Of a stretch of 32,812 nucleotides of DNA, positions 1-8,974 are shown one piece after another. The DNA lies in assembly GCA_013151775.1 (NCBI GenBank), contig JAADHO010000235.1, positions 1 through 32,812 of the forward strand, in the 5' to 3' direction. Both the position numbers and the translations under genes were made by a program. The stretch is from Deltaproteobacteria bacterium (lineage in GTDB: Bacteria; Myxococcota_A; Polyangia; Polyangiales; Houyiibacteriaceae). Each line of letters begins with the position of its first letter. The first letter of the stretch is position 1. The notes below the pieces were generated by a model, which was given only the letters and a program-made list of their open reading frames with translations, was not told where the DNA came from and did not search any database.

Positions 1-1
1 G

Positions 2-1999
2 TATGTCGCGTCTCCGCCGGACGAGGTCGTGGCCTCGTGGCTTCAGCAGCTGCGCGCCGTGCGCGAGGTCGCTCCGACAGTGCGGGAGGTGCTGCTCACG
101 GACGAGCGTCCCCACGCGCAGCTGCCCGCGTTCTTCGAGGCGCTCGTCTCGGAACCATCGCTTCACGCTGTCGAGCTGTTGATCAAGAGTCGTGTGGATT
201 GGCTGATCGAGGGGGAGCAGGATCTGGCGGAGGCCGCCGAGCAGGCGCTGCGGACCGGAAGCGTCTTGCACCCCTACCTCGTGGGTTTCGAGAACTTCGA
301 CGCATGGCACCTGAAACTCTTCAACAAGGGTTACGACGCCGAGCAGAACGCGCACGCCATCGAGCTGCTTCGACGTCTGAAGACGCGCTACCCGGACAGC
401 TTCGAGTACCGGCGTCATCGCGCCCACGGCATCGTGCTCTTCACTCCCTGGACCGAACCCGAGGCGCTCTTGGAGAACGCCCGCTGGATGCGGAAGGTCG
501 GCTTCGCGGAGCTTCGCAGCGCCGCGGTGGAGACCCGGCTGCGTCTCTATCCGAGGCTCCCGCTCTACGCCAAGGCGCAGGCGGATGGCCTGCTCGCCGA
601 GAGCTTTGGGGACGCGCGCGAAGATCGCGCCTCGGAGCAGGGCTACGACGCGAGCACACCTTGGCGCTTCGCGGACTCGCGCACCGCGGCCATCGAGTCC
701 GCGTGTCGGGATCTGCGTCACCTCGGTCTGGACGACGCGGATCTGCTCGAGCTCTGCACTGAATTCGTGCTGCGCTGGCCCGGCCTCGCCCGACGACCGA
801 CCGCAGCGTCGGGGCCGATTCTTCAGGCGCTGCGAGCGTGGGGGAGACCGCCGCGAGCCCTCTTGTCGAGCCTCGGACCCAGGATCTCGGGTTGGGATCC
901 CGAGCTCGAGACCGTCGGTGAAGGCGCCCGCGAGTGTGCGCTCAAAGAGGACGTCCCGAGGGAGCACGCCGCTCGACTCGTGGAGGCCTACACGGCCATG
1001 GGTCTCTGCGCGCGCGTCGTCTCCGCCCATCGGCTGGAGCAGGAGACGGGTGACCACCTGCGTGGCGATCAGCGCGTGAAGGTGGCTGTCGCTCGCGCAC
1101 CCGAGCAGCTCGAGGCGCTGGTCTCGGTGCAGCGTGAACTCGAGGAGACGGGCGACGTCGCTCCACTCGAGCAGGCGGGGCGACTCCTGGGCTACCCGGC
1201 CTGTTGTGTGCGCGCGCTCTCGACGCGCGAGCATCCCGGCGACAACTTGGCCAACGAGCGTGAGCCCTTTCGGCGAGCGCCCGAGGCGCGTCTGGCGCCC
1301 GAGCTCAACCGCCTCGGTTGGGCCTCCCTCGTGCGCCATCACCTCTGCAGCCCGGACTGCGAGGCGTCTCTGGAGCGGGCGCAGGCCGTGCTCCTCGGGC
1401 TCGAGCGCCTCGACGCCGCGGGTGCGCGAGCGTTGCGTGAGCGTCTCGCCCGACCTGTGCTCTTTCTCGACTACCTTCGTCGCGCCGAGCTAGACGGCCG
1501 CTGGGTTGGCGAGAGCTTTCGTGTCGACGCGCTCGAGTGGCTCGAGCCCGACGCCGAGCTCGTCCCCGCGCGCCGCGTCCGCTCTCTGCGGCTCGATGCG
1601 CGTGGTGTGGTCTTCGAGCTCGACGATGGCGCGTCTCGACGCGTCGATGCCCGCGCCCCGTTGCTGGTGGAGCCGGGTCGCCCGTTGGCGCAGCAGGCAC
1701 GGGCTGCGTTGGCGCAGGAGGTGGGAGCCACCCTGACGCAGGAGCCCCGCGCGGTCCTTCGTCGAGGGCGACGCATCGGCGCCTTCGAGCTCACCCGACT
1801 CCGCACCCGAGGCGACGAGCGAGAGCTCCGCCTCCAACGCGACGCGGAGCGAGTCGAGCTGCGGATTCGGCCCCACGATCCCGCGCGACCCCAGACCATC
1901 CGCCGCGGGCGCTGGGCCTTGGACGTCCGCGATCCCCTCGCGCTCTCGGACGACGCCAAGCGCGCCATCACCTGGATCCTCCGGAGTCTCCCGCGCTGA
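2..1999 (+). CDS. Cobalamin-type radical SAM protein fused to a DUF483-like domain (5' partial)
   Basis: The frame is open to the left edge, so the true start and the Cx3Cx2C cluster motif probably lie outside the window; GTG at 29 is only the first in-frame start codon visible. Numbering from that codon, residues 1-200 read like the strands after the cluster loop of a B12-binding-type rSAM barrel (LLTDERP, then VGFENF near 86-91). Around residue 388 comes LGYPACC, and about 50 residues later HHLCSPDC, the paired cysteine motifs I associate with DUF483. The last ~130 residues are a beta-rich tail that may resemble accessory domains in two other proteins of this cluster. The 3' end overlaps the convergent double-rSAM gene by 32 bases. 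The rSAM fold is fairly clear, the DUF483 assignment is from motif memory, and the substrate is unknown. Confidence 0.72.
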   Translation, partial: YVASPPDEVVASWLQQLRAVREVAPTVREVLLTDERPHAQLPAFFEALVSEPSLHAVELLIKSRVDWLIEGEQDLAEAAEQALRTGSVLHPYLVGFENFDAWHLKLFNKGYDAEQNAHAIELLRRLKTRYPDSFEYRRHRAHGIVLFTPWTEPEALLENARWMRKVGFAELRSAAVETRLRLYPRLPLYAKAQADGLLAESFGDAREDRASEQGYDASTPWRFADSRTAAIESACRDLRHLGLDDADLLELCTEFVLRWPGLARRPTAASGPILQALRAWGRPPRALLSSLGPRISGWDPELETVGEGARECALKEDVPREHAARLVEAYTAMGLCARVVSAHRLEQETGDHLRGDQRVKVAVARAPEQLEALVSVQRELEETGDVAPLEQAGRLLGYPACCVRALSTREHPGDNLANEREPFRRAPEARLAPELNRLGWASLVRHHLCSPDCEASLERAQAVLLGLERLDAAGARALRERLARPVLFLDYLRRAELDGRWVGESFRVDALEWLEPDAELVPARRVRSLRLDARGVVFELDDGASRRVDARAPLLVEPGRPLAQQARAALAQEVGATLTQEPRAVLRRGRRIGAFELTRLRTRGDERELRLQRDAERVELRIRPHDPARPQTIRRGRWALDVRDPLALSDDAKRAITWILRSLPR

Positions 2000-3812
2000 T
2001 CGGCCGCAGCTCCTGATCGCCATAGAGCGCGGCGTATCCACGACGCAGCCCGTAGCAGCGCTCGAAGAGGGCGCAGCCGCTGCAGCGCTCGGTCTTGATG
2101 AACTCACCCTGATCGAACGCCTCGGGGATCGGCGTCAGCTCGTGGGCGCGCGAGAGGCTCGCGGGCACCAGACAGAGGGGCAGCCCGCACATGGCCTCGA
2201 GTCCACCCATCTGCACGCCCAGCTGAACGGCCAAGGTCGCGGCCTCTTCGAGCAGCGGCAGCACGTCTGTGTAGCGCGGGATCAGATCTTCATCGCGCGG
2301 CACGAGGTCAGTGGACGGCGCGACGAAGGAGATGGTGATGAACGCTTGCGGCCAGCGCGTGGCCACGAAGCGTACGTAGTCTGGAAGCTGCGCCATGTTG
2401 CGGCGGCAGATCACGAAGTTGAGCATCAACAGCAGGTCGAGTTTGGCGAGGTTGTCGATGCCGGCGACGCTGCGCGCGAAGGTGCCGGGCGCGCCCGTGA
2501 CGTCGTCGCTGACCTGCGGCGTGCAGCCGTGGAGCGAGACGAAGACCTCGTCGAGGCCCGCGTCGCAGAGCGCGCGCGCGCGCGTCATGTCGTCGAGCAA
2601 GACAGCGTTCGTCTGCAGCTGCACCGGCTGAGTCGAGTGCGCTTTCGCCAGACGCACGTAGTCGATGAGCCGCGGGTTCAGCGTCGGCTCTCCGCCGGAG
2701 AGCGTCAGCTTGCGTCCGGCGCGCCCCGCCTGCTCGATGGCGCTCACGATGCGCGCGTCGGCGGCGGTGGGTAGGTGCGTCGAGACGAAGCAGAAGCGGC
2801 AGCGTTGGTTGCAGCGAAAGTTGGTGCGCACGATGTCCTCGAAGGACTCGCCTCCCGCGCCAGGATCGAGCCTGTTGCGCGTCACCACCTCACGCTCGAT
2901 CTGCGCGTCGATGGAGCCGATCTGTGACAGCTGCCGGCGTGTGCGTTCTTCGAGAATCGGGTGCAGAGCGGGCTCTGGATCACGCGCGAGGTAGGCGTCG
3001 GCGAGCCCCGGGCAGCGGTCGCTCAGGACGCAGCCCTCACAGTCAGGGAGCTTGCGAAAACCTCTCCGCTGGCCTCCGCCGGCGGTAAGGCTGAAGATCC
3101 CAGAGGGCAGAGACCCAGCTCGGAAGATGCAAGGCGGCGTGCTGTCGTCGGGCGACAGGCGCACGGGCAGACCCTGATCGTGAGCCTCACGCGTCAGCCG
3201 AAGCAGCGCGGGCGCGGCCTCCCCGTAGTCGAGCAGCTCCTCCTCGAGGGGACCCGCCACGGGCACCAAGACCTGCAGCTCGCGCATGCCGTGGTCGTCG
3301 CCGAGCAGCTCGCGCAGCCCGCGCGGCACTCCGCCCACGAGCTCGCGGGTCGAGCGCGCCAAGGCCACGCAGATGACCAGCGGGATCCCGGCCTCGCGCA
3401 GCGCCAAGAGCCCGCGTCGAGTCGCCTCGAAGCCTCCGGGATCTCGGGTCACGGCGTCCAAGCCCGCGCCCCAGCCCGAGACGTTGACGTGTGCCAGATC
3501 GAGCCCGGCGTCCGCGAGTTCGTGTGCGCGCGCCTGGTCGATCAGCGTGGCGTTGGTCTCGAGCACCAGCGTGGCCTTCGTCCGGGCGCGCACCTCTCTC
3601 ACGAAGGTCGCGAGCTGTCCGTGGAGCGTGGGCTCGCCGCCGCTCAGCCTGAGCTCCTGCAGGTCGGCGCTGAGGCTCGCGCTCAACCGACCCAGGACCG
3701 CGGAGCTGGCCACGAAGTCGGAGTCGTCGCGAGGCCGCCGCCTGTCGCAGTAGCGACAGTTCTGATTGCAGGAGTGGTTGATGCTGACTCGAGCCGTACG
3801 CATGTCGCTCAT
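1968..3812 (-). CDS. Double radical SAM protein with two intact cluster motifs
   Basis: This 614-residue protein contains two complete rSAM units in tandem. Unit 1 has CNQNCRYC (Cys15, 19, 22), SGGEP ending at 61, a PPC segment, and an auxiliary CEGCVLSDRC (Cys258, 261, 267). Unit 2 has CNQRCRFC (Cys334, 338, 341), SGGEP ending at 376, and CSGCALFERCYG (Cys577, 580, 586) followed by an aromatic/acidic tail. Cx3Cx2C binds the SAM-cleaving 4Fe-4S cluster in this superfamily; the CxxCx5C motifs probably bind auxiliary Fe-S. ATG at 3812 overlaps the upstream stop as ATGA, which fixes the start; the frame stays open upstream only by chance. It is the last gene of the 8870-1968 operon. The fold is certain, the reaction unknown. 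Confidence 0.9.
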   Translation of the reverse strand: MSDMRTARVSINHSCNQNCRYCDRRRPRDDSDFVASSAVLGRLSASLSADLQELRLSGGEPTLHGQLATFVREVRARTKATLVLETNATLIDQARAHELADAGLDLAHVNVSGWGAGLDAVTRDPGGFEATRRGLLALREAGIPLVICVALARSTRELVGGVPRGLRELLGDDHGMRELQVLVPVAGPLEEELLDYGEAAPALLRLTREAHDQGLPVRLSPDDSTPPCIFRAGSLPSGIFSLTAGGGQRRGFRKLPDCEGCVLSDRCPGLADAYLARDPEPALHPILEERTRRQLSQIGSIDAQIEREVVTRNRLDPGAGGESFEDIVRTNFRCNQRCRFCFVSTHLPTAADARIVSAIEQAGRAGRKLTLSGGEPTLNPRLIDYVRLAKAHSTQPVQLQTNAVLLDDMTRARALCDAGLDEVFVSLHGCTPQVSDDVTGAPGTFARSVAGIDNLAKLDLLLMLNFVICRRNMAQLPDYVRFVATRWPQAFITISFVAPSTDLVPRDEDLIPRYTDVLPLLEEAATLAVQLGVQMGGLEAMCGLPLCLVPASLSRAHELTPIPEAFDQGEFIKTERCSGCALFERCYGLRRGYAALYGDQELRPISAGDSGGSR

Positions 3813-5770
3813 GGCACGATGGGCAGGTGACGGCCGGAGGGATCCGCGCTCGAGGACTCGGCCTCGATGGCCGCGCGAACGCCGGCGATCTCCCGAAGCC
3901 AGCGAGGGCGGGCTCGACGCGCCCAGCCTTGGAGGCGCTCGAGATCCGCTACGACCTCGGCGAGACGCACTGGGTCGCGATAGAAATCCGACTGGCTGGA
4001 GAGCTCGACGCTCAGCGGCAGCAGCCGAATATCGAGGCCGCGTCCACGGGCGATCTCGGCGAACTCCAGCAGTGAACCCGAGGACTCGGGCTGCACCACG
4101 AAGCTGAGGGTGATGCCGAATCGGCGATGGTGGCAGGCGCGAAACTCCATCAAGGCGTCGACGTTCTCGAGCAGCTGCTCGAAGGAGATCGTCCCCCGCT
4201 GCACCTGCTCGTACACCGCCGCCGTGCCGGCGTTCACGCTGATCGTGATGTTCCCGAACGTGCAGCGCCGCAGATGCCTGAGCGCAGCGGCGTTCAGCAG
4301 GCTGCCGTTGGTCACGAGGTCGACGGAGGCGTCGGGATAGCGCGCTGCATTGAAGCGTCGCAAGAACGTCATGGCGCCATGGCTCGCGAGGGGTTCGCCG
4401 CCGAGCAGGGTGAGCGTCTCGAGGGTCGGTAGATAGCCCTCGAGCTGTTCGAAGATCTCCGCGGGCAGCTCTCGAGTCGGCACGCGACCGTGATCGCACA
4501 TGATGCAGTCGAAGTTGCAGTAGGTGCTCGCCGCGACGGCGATGCGCAGCGGCCGCGCGCGTGTCACGGCGCGCCCCGCGGCGATGTCTTCGGCCATCAC
4601 GCGCTGATTCCGCACAAAGATCTCGGAGCCCTCACGGATGCGCAGGTGCGCCTCGGAGTACGCGCCGTCGTGCAGCCTCGGGCACACCGGGAGGCAGAGA
4701 TCGTCCAGAGGATCGGCCAACATCGCGCGACGCGCTCGCTGGTAGCCGGGACCGTTCCACACCGCGTCGAGGGAGCTCGCGCTGACGTCGCCGCGCGCGC
4801 CCACGGTCCACGCCTTGCAGCACTGTCTGGCGCGTCCGTCGGGATCGACGATCTCGAGCGTCGTCCAGGGGCTGACGCAGATCACTCCCTCTCCGCCGCG
4901 GGCGCGCGTCAGGCCGCTCGGGACCGGAGCGCTCCCTCGTCTGCGCGCGATCGCGAGCCCCGGGGCGTCGATGGCGACGGGCTGTGGAGCCACGCTGGGA
5001 CTCGCGTCGGCGTCGTCGAAGCGACAGCTCGATGCGAGACCACAGCTCGCGCACGCCTCGAAGACCTCGTTCTGGCCGCTCCGTCGACGCAGCACGCGGC
5101 GCCAGGCGCCAGGACGCCGGGCCCAGATCTGCGGCAGGAGGCACGCTGGCAGGTGGTCCATTCCTGGGCGCCTGCTGTCGTCGAACTCGATGTTGGGCGC
5201 CTCGGCGAGCGCGCTCGCGAGCTGCTCGATGGCCACCGGCTGCGGCGAGCCGCCGACGTTCTGTCGCAGCATCTGCAAGCGCACGATTCGAGGGGCGACG
5301 CGCCGCGCCAAGGGAGAGACCATGCGGAAGCTCTTCGGTCGCACCCGGGCGAAGATCTCCACGAGCAGACCCGCGGACTCCGCATCGGCGATGACTCGCT
5401 CGGGATCGCGACTGCCGATCGCCCGGCTCATGCGAGCGCCGAGGGACTCCACGAAGATCACGACCCCAGTGACTCCCGCCGCGGCGAGCCCCTCGAGAGT
5501 CTGCGGGTCGAGGCTGGCTGCGGGCGCCTCGAGCCACACCTCCTGCGGTACGTCACGCGCTTGGTTCTGGGCGAGGAAGGCCGAGAGCTGCGGCCAGCGC
5601 GTGGCGTCGCCGCCGCCGAGCACGAGGGTCGGCCCAAGGGACTCTTGCAGGACGGACTCGAGGCTGGGCTCCACCTGCGCCGGAGAGCAGCTCACGCAGG
5701 CGTAGCAGCTCCTCGCGCATCCAGAGCGGACGAGCACGCGACGCGCGTCATCGGTATGCGACAGGCTCAC
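3809..5770 (-). CDS. Double radical SAM protein with an internal SPASM-like segment
   Basis: This 653-residue protein has three parts. Residues 1-250 are an rSAM unit with CARSCYACVSC (Cys18, 22, 25), a degenerate GGGD at 52-55 where GGEP is normal, and CASCGLASSC (Cys240, 243, 249). Residues ~300-365 look SPASM-like: Cys317-Cys318, then SLDAVWNG, then CLPVCP (Cys359, 363). Residues ~405-653 form a second rSAM unit with CNFDCIMC (Cys418, 422, 425) and LLGGEP. In ordinary rSAM/SPASM enzymes the SPASM part follows the barrel; here it precedes the barrel, as in the gene at 12257-13456. GTG at 5770 overlaps the preceding stop as GTGA, supporting that start. Its own stop overlaps the next start as ATGA. 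The substrate is unknown. Confidence 0.87.
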   Translation of the reverse strand: MSLSHTDDARRVLVRSGCARSCYACVSCSPAQVEPSLESVLQESLGPTLVLGGGDATRWPQLSAFLAQNQARDVPQEVWLEAPAASLDPQTLEGLAAAGVTGVVIFVESLGARMSRAIGSRDPERVIADAESAGLLVEIFARVRPKSFRMVSPLARRVAPRIVRLQMLRQNVGGSPQPVAIEQLASALAEAPNIEFDDSRRPGMDHLPACLLPQIWARRPGAWRRVLRRRSGQNEVFEACASCGLASSCRFDDADASPSVAPQPVAIDAPGLAIARRRGSAPVPSGLTRARGGEGVICVSPWTTLEIVDPDGRARQCCKAWTVGARGDVSASSLDAVWNGPGYQRARRAMLADPLDDLCLPVCPRLHDGAYSEAHLRIREGSEIFVRNQRVMAEDIAAGRAVTRARPLRIAVAASTYCNFDCIMCDHGRVPTRELPAEIFEQLEGYLPTLETLTLLGGEPLASHGAMTFLRRFNAARYPDASVDLVTNGSLLNAAALRHLRRCTFGNITISVNAGTAAVYEQVQRGTISFEQLLENVDALMEFRACHHRRFGITLSFVVQPESSGSLLEFAEIARGRGLDIRLLPLSVELSSQSDFYRDPVRLAEVVADLERLQGWARRARPRWLREIAGVRAAIEAESSSADPSGRHLPIVP

Positions 5771-7671
5771 GCTCGGCGCACCCGCGCGACAGTCGCGGCG
5801 TCGATCGCTTCGAATTCGTCCGCGCCGTAGAGCTCCAGATAGTGCCGCGGCACACCCATGCACAGCTCGGACGCCGCGCAGTCTTCGCACGCCTCGACCT
5901 TCGTCATCCACTCCCTCTCCCACGCGTGCAGGCGGGCGCTCTCGGCTTGCCGAAGGATCGGGCCCAAGTACGTGGGGTCGGCGCCGAAGATGCACAGCGA
6001 CGGGATCCCCGTGGGGTCCTGAAGATCCGCGACCCGCAGCTGCCTCGCCTGCGCCCGCTCGATCGCTTCCCGCAGCGGGCTCGCGTACTCGCTGTAGCGA
6101 GCGATGTGTTCCCGCGCGTCCGCGTGAGACGCGAACTCGGTTCGTGGAGAATGAAATTGCAGCATGATGCGCTCGAGCCACGGCGCGTAGCGCTCGGCGA
6201 CGAGCTCCACGAAGGCCGTGAGCAGGTGCAGGTTGTCTCGAAAGATCAGGTGGTTGAGCGTGCAGCGGACGCCGGCTCGCAGCAGCGCCTCCACGCCCGC
6301 GAGGGTCTTCTCGTGCGTGCCCGGCGCGCCCGTCAGCCGGTCGCTGATCGCGCTCTCGGCGCAGTGCAGCGAGACCTGTGCGCTGTCGAGACCTGCCTCG
6401 CGCAGGCGGGCGGCGCGCCCGGGACGCGCGAGCTGCACAGCGTTCGTTTGGATCTCCACGTCGTCGAAGCCGAGCTGCTTGGCCAAGGCGATGTAGGACG
6501 CGAGCTCGGCGCAGAGCGTGGGCTCGCCACCCGTGAGGATCAGCCTGCGCGAGCCCCGCGCGCGCGCCGCCCGGATCGCCGTGCGCACGCGTTCTGGATC
6601 GAGCTCCGTGCGCATCTTGGAGAGCTCACAGAAGGTGCAAGGCTGATTGCAGCGGTAGATGATCCCCACGCGGCTGATGCCTCGCTCGGACTCCCCCGCG
6701 AACTCGTAGTCCACGTGAAAGAAGGGCTCCACGTCCGCGTCCACCACCCGCAGGGCGTCGCGCCCGCGCAGCTCCGGGAGGTACCCCGTGACTCGCTCGA
6801 TCGGGTGTGGAGCGCCGTCTCCGAGTAGCTGCTCGAGGCGCTCGGCGCGTACGGAGCAGCGGCCGGAGAGCGCGCAGGAGGCGCACGCCACATGAGCGCG
6901 AGTAGGGTCGCCCGCTCGCTCTCGGAGCTGTCGTCGCATGCGCTTCAGCAGGCTTGGACCAGGCTCGACTCCGTCAAATACGCAGGGCGGCAGCGGCAGA
7001 TCCGGCGAGAGTTCGATCTCACCACCGGCGCTGTCAGCTAGCGCGCAGACCCGCTCGAGTTCCTCGAGGACGGATCCCGGGAGGCCTCGGGGAGATCCCG
7101 CCACCGCGAGCTCGAAGAGCCGGATCGCCGGGATCGAGGCGTGCAGCTCCGTGAGCCTGTCTGAAGCCGACGGCGCTCCCTCTGCTACCGGCAGCGTCAC
7201 CACCACCACGAGGCCGGCCGCTGCTGCGGCGCGCAATCCGCGCATCACCCCCTCGGGTGAATCTCTGCCGCTCGAGAACCGTCCATGCGTAGACTCGTCC
7301 AGAGACCACCACGGTACGCGTACCATGGTCACCCCGGCGGCGCGCAGTCGCTCCGCGCGACCAGGCTCGGCGAGCAACGAGCCCGCCGTGACCAGCGTGA
7401 ATTCGCGCACCCCAAGGCGGCGTGCCTCGAGGGCGAGCGTCGCGATATCCTCGCGTGTCAGCGGCTCACCGCCCGCGAGCACGAGCCGCTCGACGCCCTG
7501 CTCTGCGTAGGCGCGCAGCGCGTTCATCAACTCTTCGGTGGATGCTTGGTGCTGGCCTTCCACGCCCAGCGGCGCGTTCGAGTGCGTCAGCCGCTCCGAG
7601 CGTCCGTCCCGGCGTGCCGGAGGCGCAGCCGAATCTGAATCGTGCGCGGGATTCGCGACGTCGGAGCCCAT
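5767..7671 (-). CDS. Double radical SAM protein whose first domain lacks the cluster cysteines
   Basis: This 634-residue protein has two rSAM units. Unit 1 keeps AGGEP (67-70) and the tail motif CASCALSGRC (Cys263, 266, 272), but where Cx3Cx2C should be the sequence runs SERLTHSNAPLGVEG with no cysteine, so this half probably cannot cleave SAM. Unit 2 is intact: CNQPCTFC (Cys341, 345, 348), TGGEP, and CEDCAASELCMG (Cys595, 598, 604), followed by a Tyr-rich FG-type tail. ATG at 7671 was chosen, 50 bases after the preceding stop; it lacks a good ribosome-binding site. An in-frame CTG overlapping that stop is an alternative. The stop overlaps the downstream GTG start. Unit 1 may act in binding or dimerisation; this is inference. 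Confidence 0.87.
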   Translation of the reverse strand: MGSDVANPAHDSDSAAPPARRDGRSERLTHSNAPLGVEGQHQASTEELMNALRAYAEQGVERLVLAGGEPLTREDIATLALEARRLGVREFTLVTAGSLLAEPGRAERLRAAGVTMVRVPWWSLDESTHGRFSSGRDSPEGVMRGLRAAAAAGLVVVVTLPVAEGAPSASDRLTELHASIPAIRLFELAVAGSPRGLPGSVLEELERVCALADSAGGEIELSPDLPLPPCVFDGVEPGPSLLKRMRRQLRERAGDPTRAHVACASCALSGRCSVRAERLEQLLGDGAPHPIERVTGYLPELRGRDALRVVDADVEPFFHVDYEFAGESERGISRVGIIYRCNQPCTFCELSKMRTELDPERVRTAIRAARARGSRRLILTGGEPTLCAELASYIALAKQLGFDDVEIQTNAVQLARPGRAARLREAGLDSAQVSLHCAESAISDRLTGAPGTHEKTLAGVEALLRAGVRCTLNHLIFRDNLHLLTAFVELVAERYAPWLERIMLQFHSPRTEFASHADAREHIARYSEYASPLREAIERAQARQLRVADLQDPTGIPSLCIFGADPTYLGPILRQAESARLHAWEREWMTKVEACEDCAASELCMGVPRHYLELYGADEFEAIDAATVARVRRA

Positions 7672-7721
7672 GCGGTCGAGTCTAGTGCCCCTCGCCAGAA
7701 AAGCGATGCGCTCTTCGCGTG

Positions 7722-8870
7722 TCAGCCCATGGCTCGCAGGTGTGAAGACCACGCGTCCACCAGCCCGCTCGGCAGGCCACAGCATCGGTCGCGTTCCACG
7801 CACGAGGAGCAGGCGTCGCCGAAGCGTCCCGCCTGAACATGGGCGTAGATCGTGAAGGGTCCGTGGGCTCGGAGCAGGTCGGTCGGGAGCGCGTCCGGGC
7901 CGAGACAGGGGGGAACTCCCAGCACCCGCAGCCTGCCGTTCAGCTCTCGCAGGATCTCGGGAGCCGGAAAGAAGGGGATGCCCGCGCCGTACTTGAAGCG
8001 CGGCAGGCCGGCGGCCAGAGGCAGGCCGCGCGCGTCCGCCCAGGCCGCGAGATCGAGCAGCTCGGAGGCGTTCTGTTCGAGCGCGATCGTGTGCAGGAAG
8101 ACCTCGAGCCCTGCCTGCTGCGCGCCATCGATCGCGGCGTGTAGACGCGCGAACGCTCCGGGCGCTCGCACGATGTCTTCGTGGGTCGCCGCGGTGGCGC
8201 CGTAGATCGGCAGCGACACGGACTTCAGACCCGCGTCGACCAGCCGTCGCCCCACGTCCGCAGTCGCCAGCGCGTCTCCCGTGGCGATCATGGTGACGGT
8301 CTCGGCGCCCGCGTCGGCGAACAGACGCACGGCGTCCTCGAGCCGTGGCCAGAGCGTCGGCTCGGGTCCTCCAAGGCACACGTAGGCGCCCTCGAGGGGC
8401 GTTCGCCCATCACGCACGGCTGCGAAGCAGAGCGCCTCCGGCACGCCGTCGGACTGACTCTCCACGTGACCGCAGAAGATGCAGTCTCCGAGGCATGACG
8501 TCTCGAGGAACGCGATCCAGGTCCGATCCGGATCGAGGATAGCCGACGTGACGTCCCCGAGGTCCACCTCACGAACGGGATAACAGCCGGGGCCGCGATC
8601 GAAGGGCAAGCTCCAGGGAAGCTCACCGGCGAGGCGCCGCCACTCGTCGCGCTTGGCCTCCACGAGTTGCGTCAAGGACGCGCGCAGCCCGGCTGCGTTC
8701 TCGAGATGGTCTGCGAGCTCGAGGTGAATGCCGCCACGCTCCCGCGGGAGTATCCGCGCCAGCGCTCTCCCGTCCCTCATGGCGCGGCACTCCCCACGCC
8801 ACCACGCGATCGAGACGCCTTCGAGGCCAGCGTCGCTCAGGGCGGCGCGAATCTGCTCAGCCAAGGACAT
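7722..8870 (-). CDS. Radical SAM protein with an N-terminal accessory domain
   Basis: This 382-residue protein has a ~110-residue N-terminal region without cysteine motifs, then an rSAM domain with SCLGDCIFC (Cys126, 130, 133) and LGGPEP (167-171), a one-residue-expanded form of GGEP. Near the end come PPC and CSSCVERDRC (Cys354, 357, 363), the auxiliary-cluster motif repeated across this locus. ATG at 8870 has GGAG six bases upstream; an in-frame TTG at 8882 lacks that support. It is the first gene of the minus-strand operon running to 1968 and is divergent from the cobalamin-type rSAM at 8975, with 104 bases between them. The N-terminal region may resemble those of the proteins at 13456-14883 and 2-1999. 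Function unknown. Confidence 0.87.
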   Translation of the reverse strand: MSLAEQIRAALSDAGLEGVSIAWWRGECRAMRDGRALARILPRERGGIHLELADHLENAAGLRASLTQLVEAKRDEWRRLAGELPWSLPFDRGPGCYPVREVDLGDVTSAILDPDRTWIAFLETSCLGDCIFCGHVESQSDGVPEALCFAAVRDGRTPLEGAYVCLGGPEPTLWPRLEDAVRLFADAGAETVTMIATGDALATADVGRRLVDAGLKSVSLPIYGATAATHEDIVRAPGAFARLHAAIDGAQQAGLEVFLHTIALEQNASELLDLAAWADARGLPLAAGLPRFKYGAGIPFFPAPEILRELNGRLRVLGVPPCLGPDALPTDLLRAHGPFTIYAHVQAGRFGDACSSCVERDRCCGLPSGLVDAWSSHLRAMG

Positions 8871-8974
8871 GTGGGACTCCAAGACTAGGGTGAAGGCCTG
8901 TGTCGGTCAGGCAGGCCGGCTTCTCGAGCAGGATAGCGTCTCGGCGCAGGTATGCTCTTCAAAAGCGCCCGGGT

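Noticed and set aside
3813-4499. N-terminal extension of the 1968-3812 protein
   Set aside because: The frame is open, but the extension overlaps the coding part of the upstream rSAM gene; the ATGA overlap at 3809-3812 gives a natural start.
4490-5830. Long plus-strand open frame of about 446 codons opposite the double-rSAM gene at 3809-5770
   Set aside because: It is antisense to a gene with several clear motifs, has no recognisable domain, and long shadow frames are expected in GC-rich DNA.
7672-7724. CTG start overlapping the previous stop for the 5767-7671 gene
   Set aside because: CTG starts are rare; the overlap is attractive, but ATG at 7671 is the conservative choice.
8871-8974. Possible RiPP precursor peptide or divergent promoters between the two rSAM units
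   Set aside because: No short frame with a leader/core look was found, and the -10-like hexamers present have no -35 partner at acceptable spacing.
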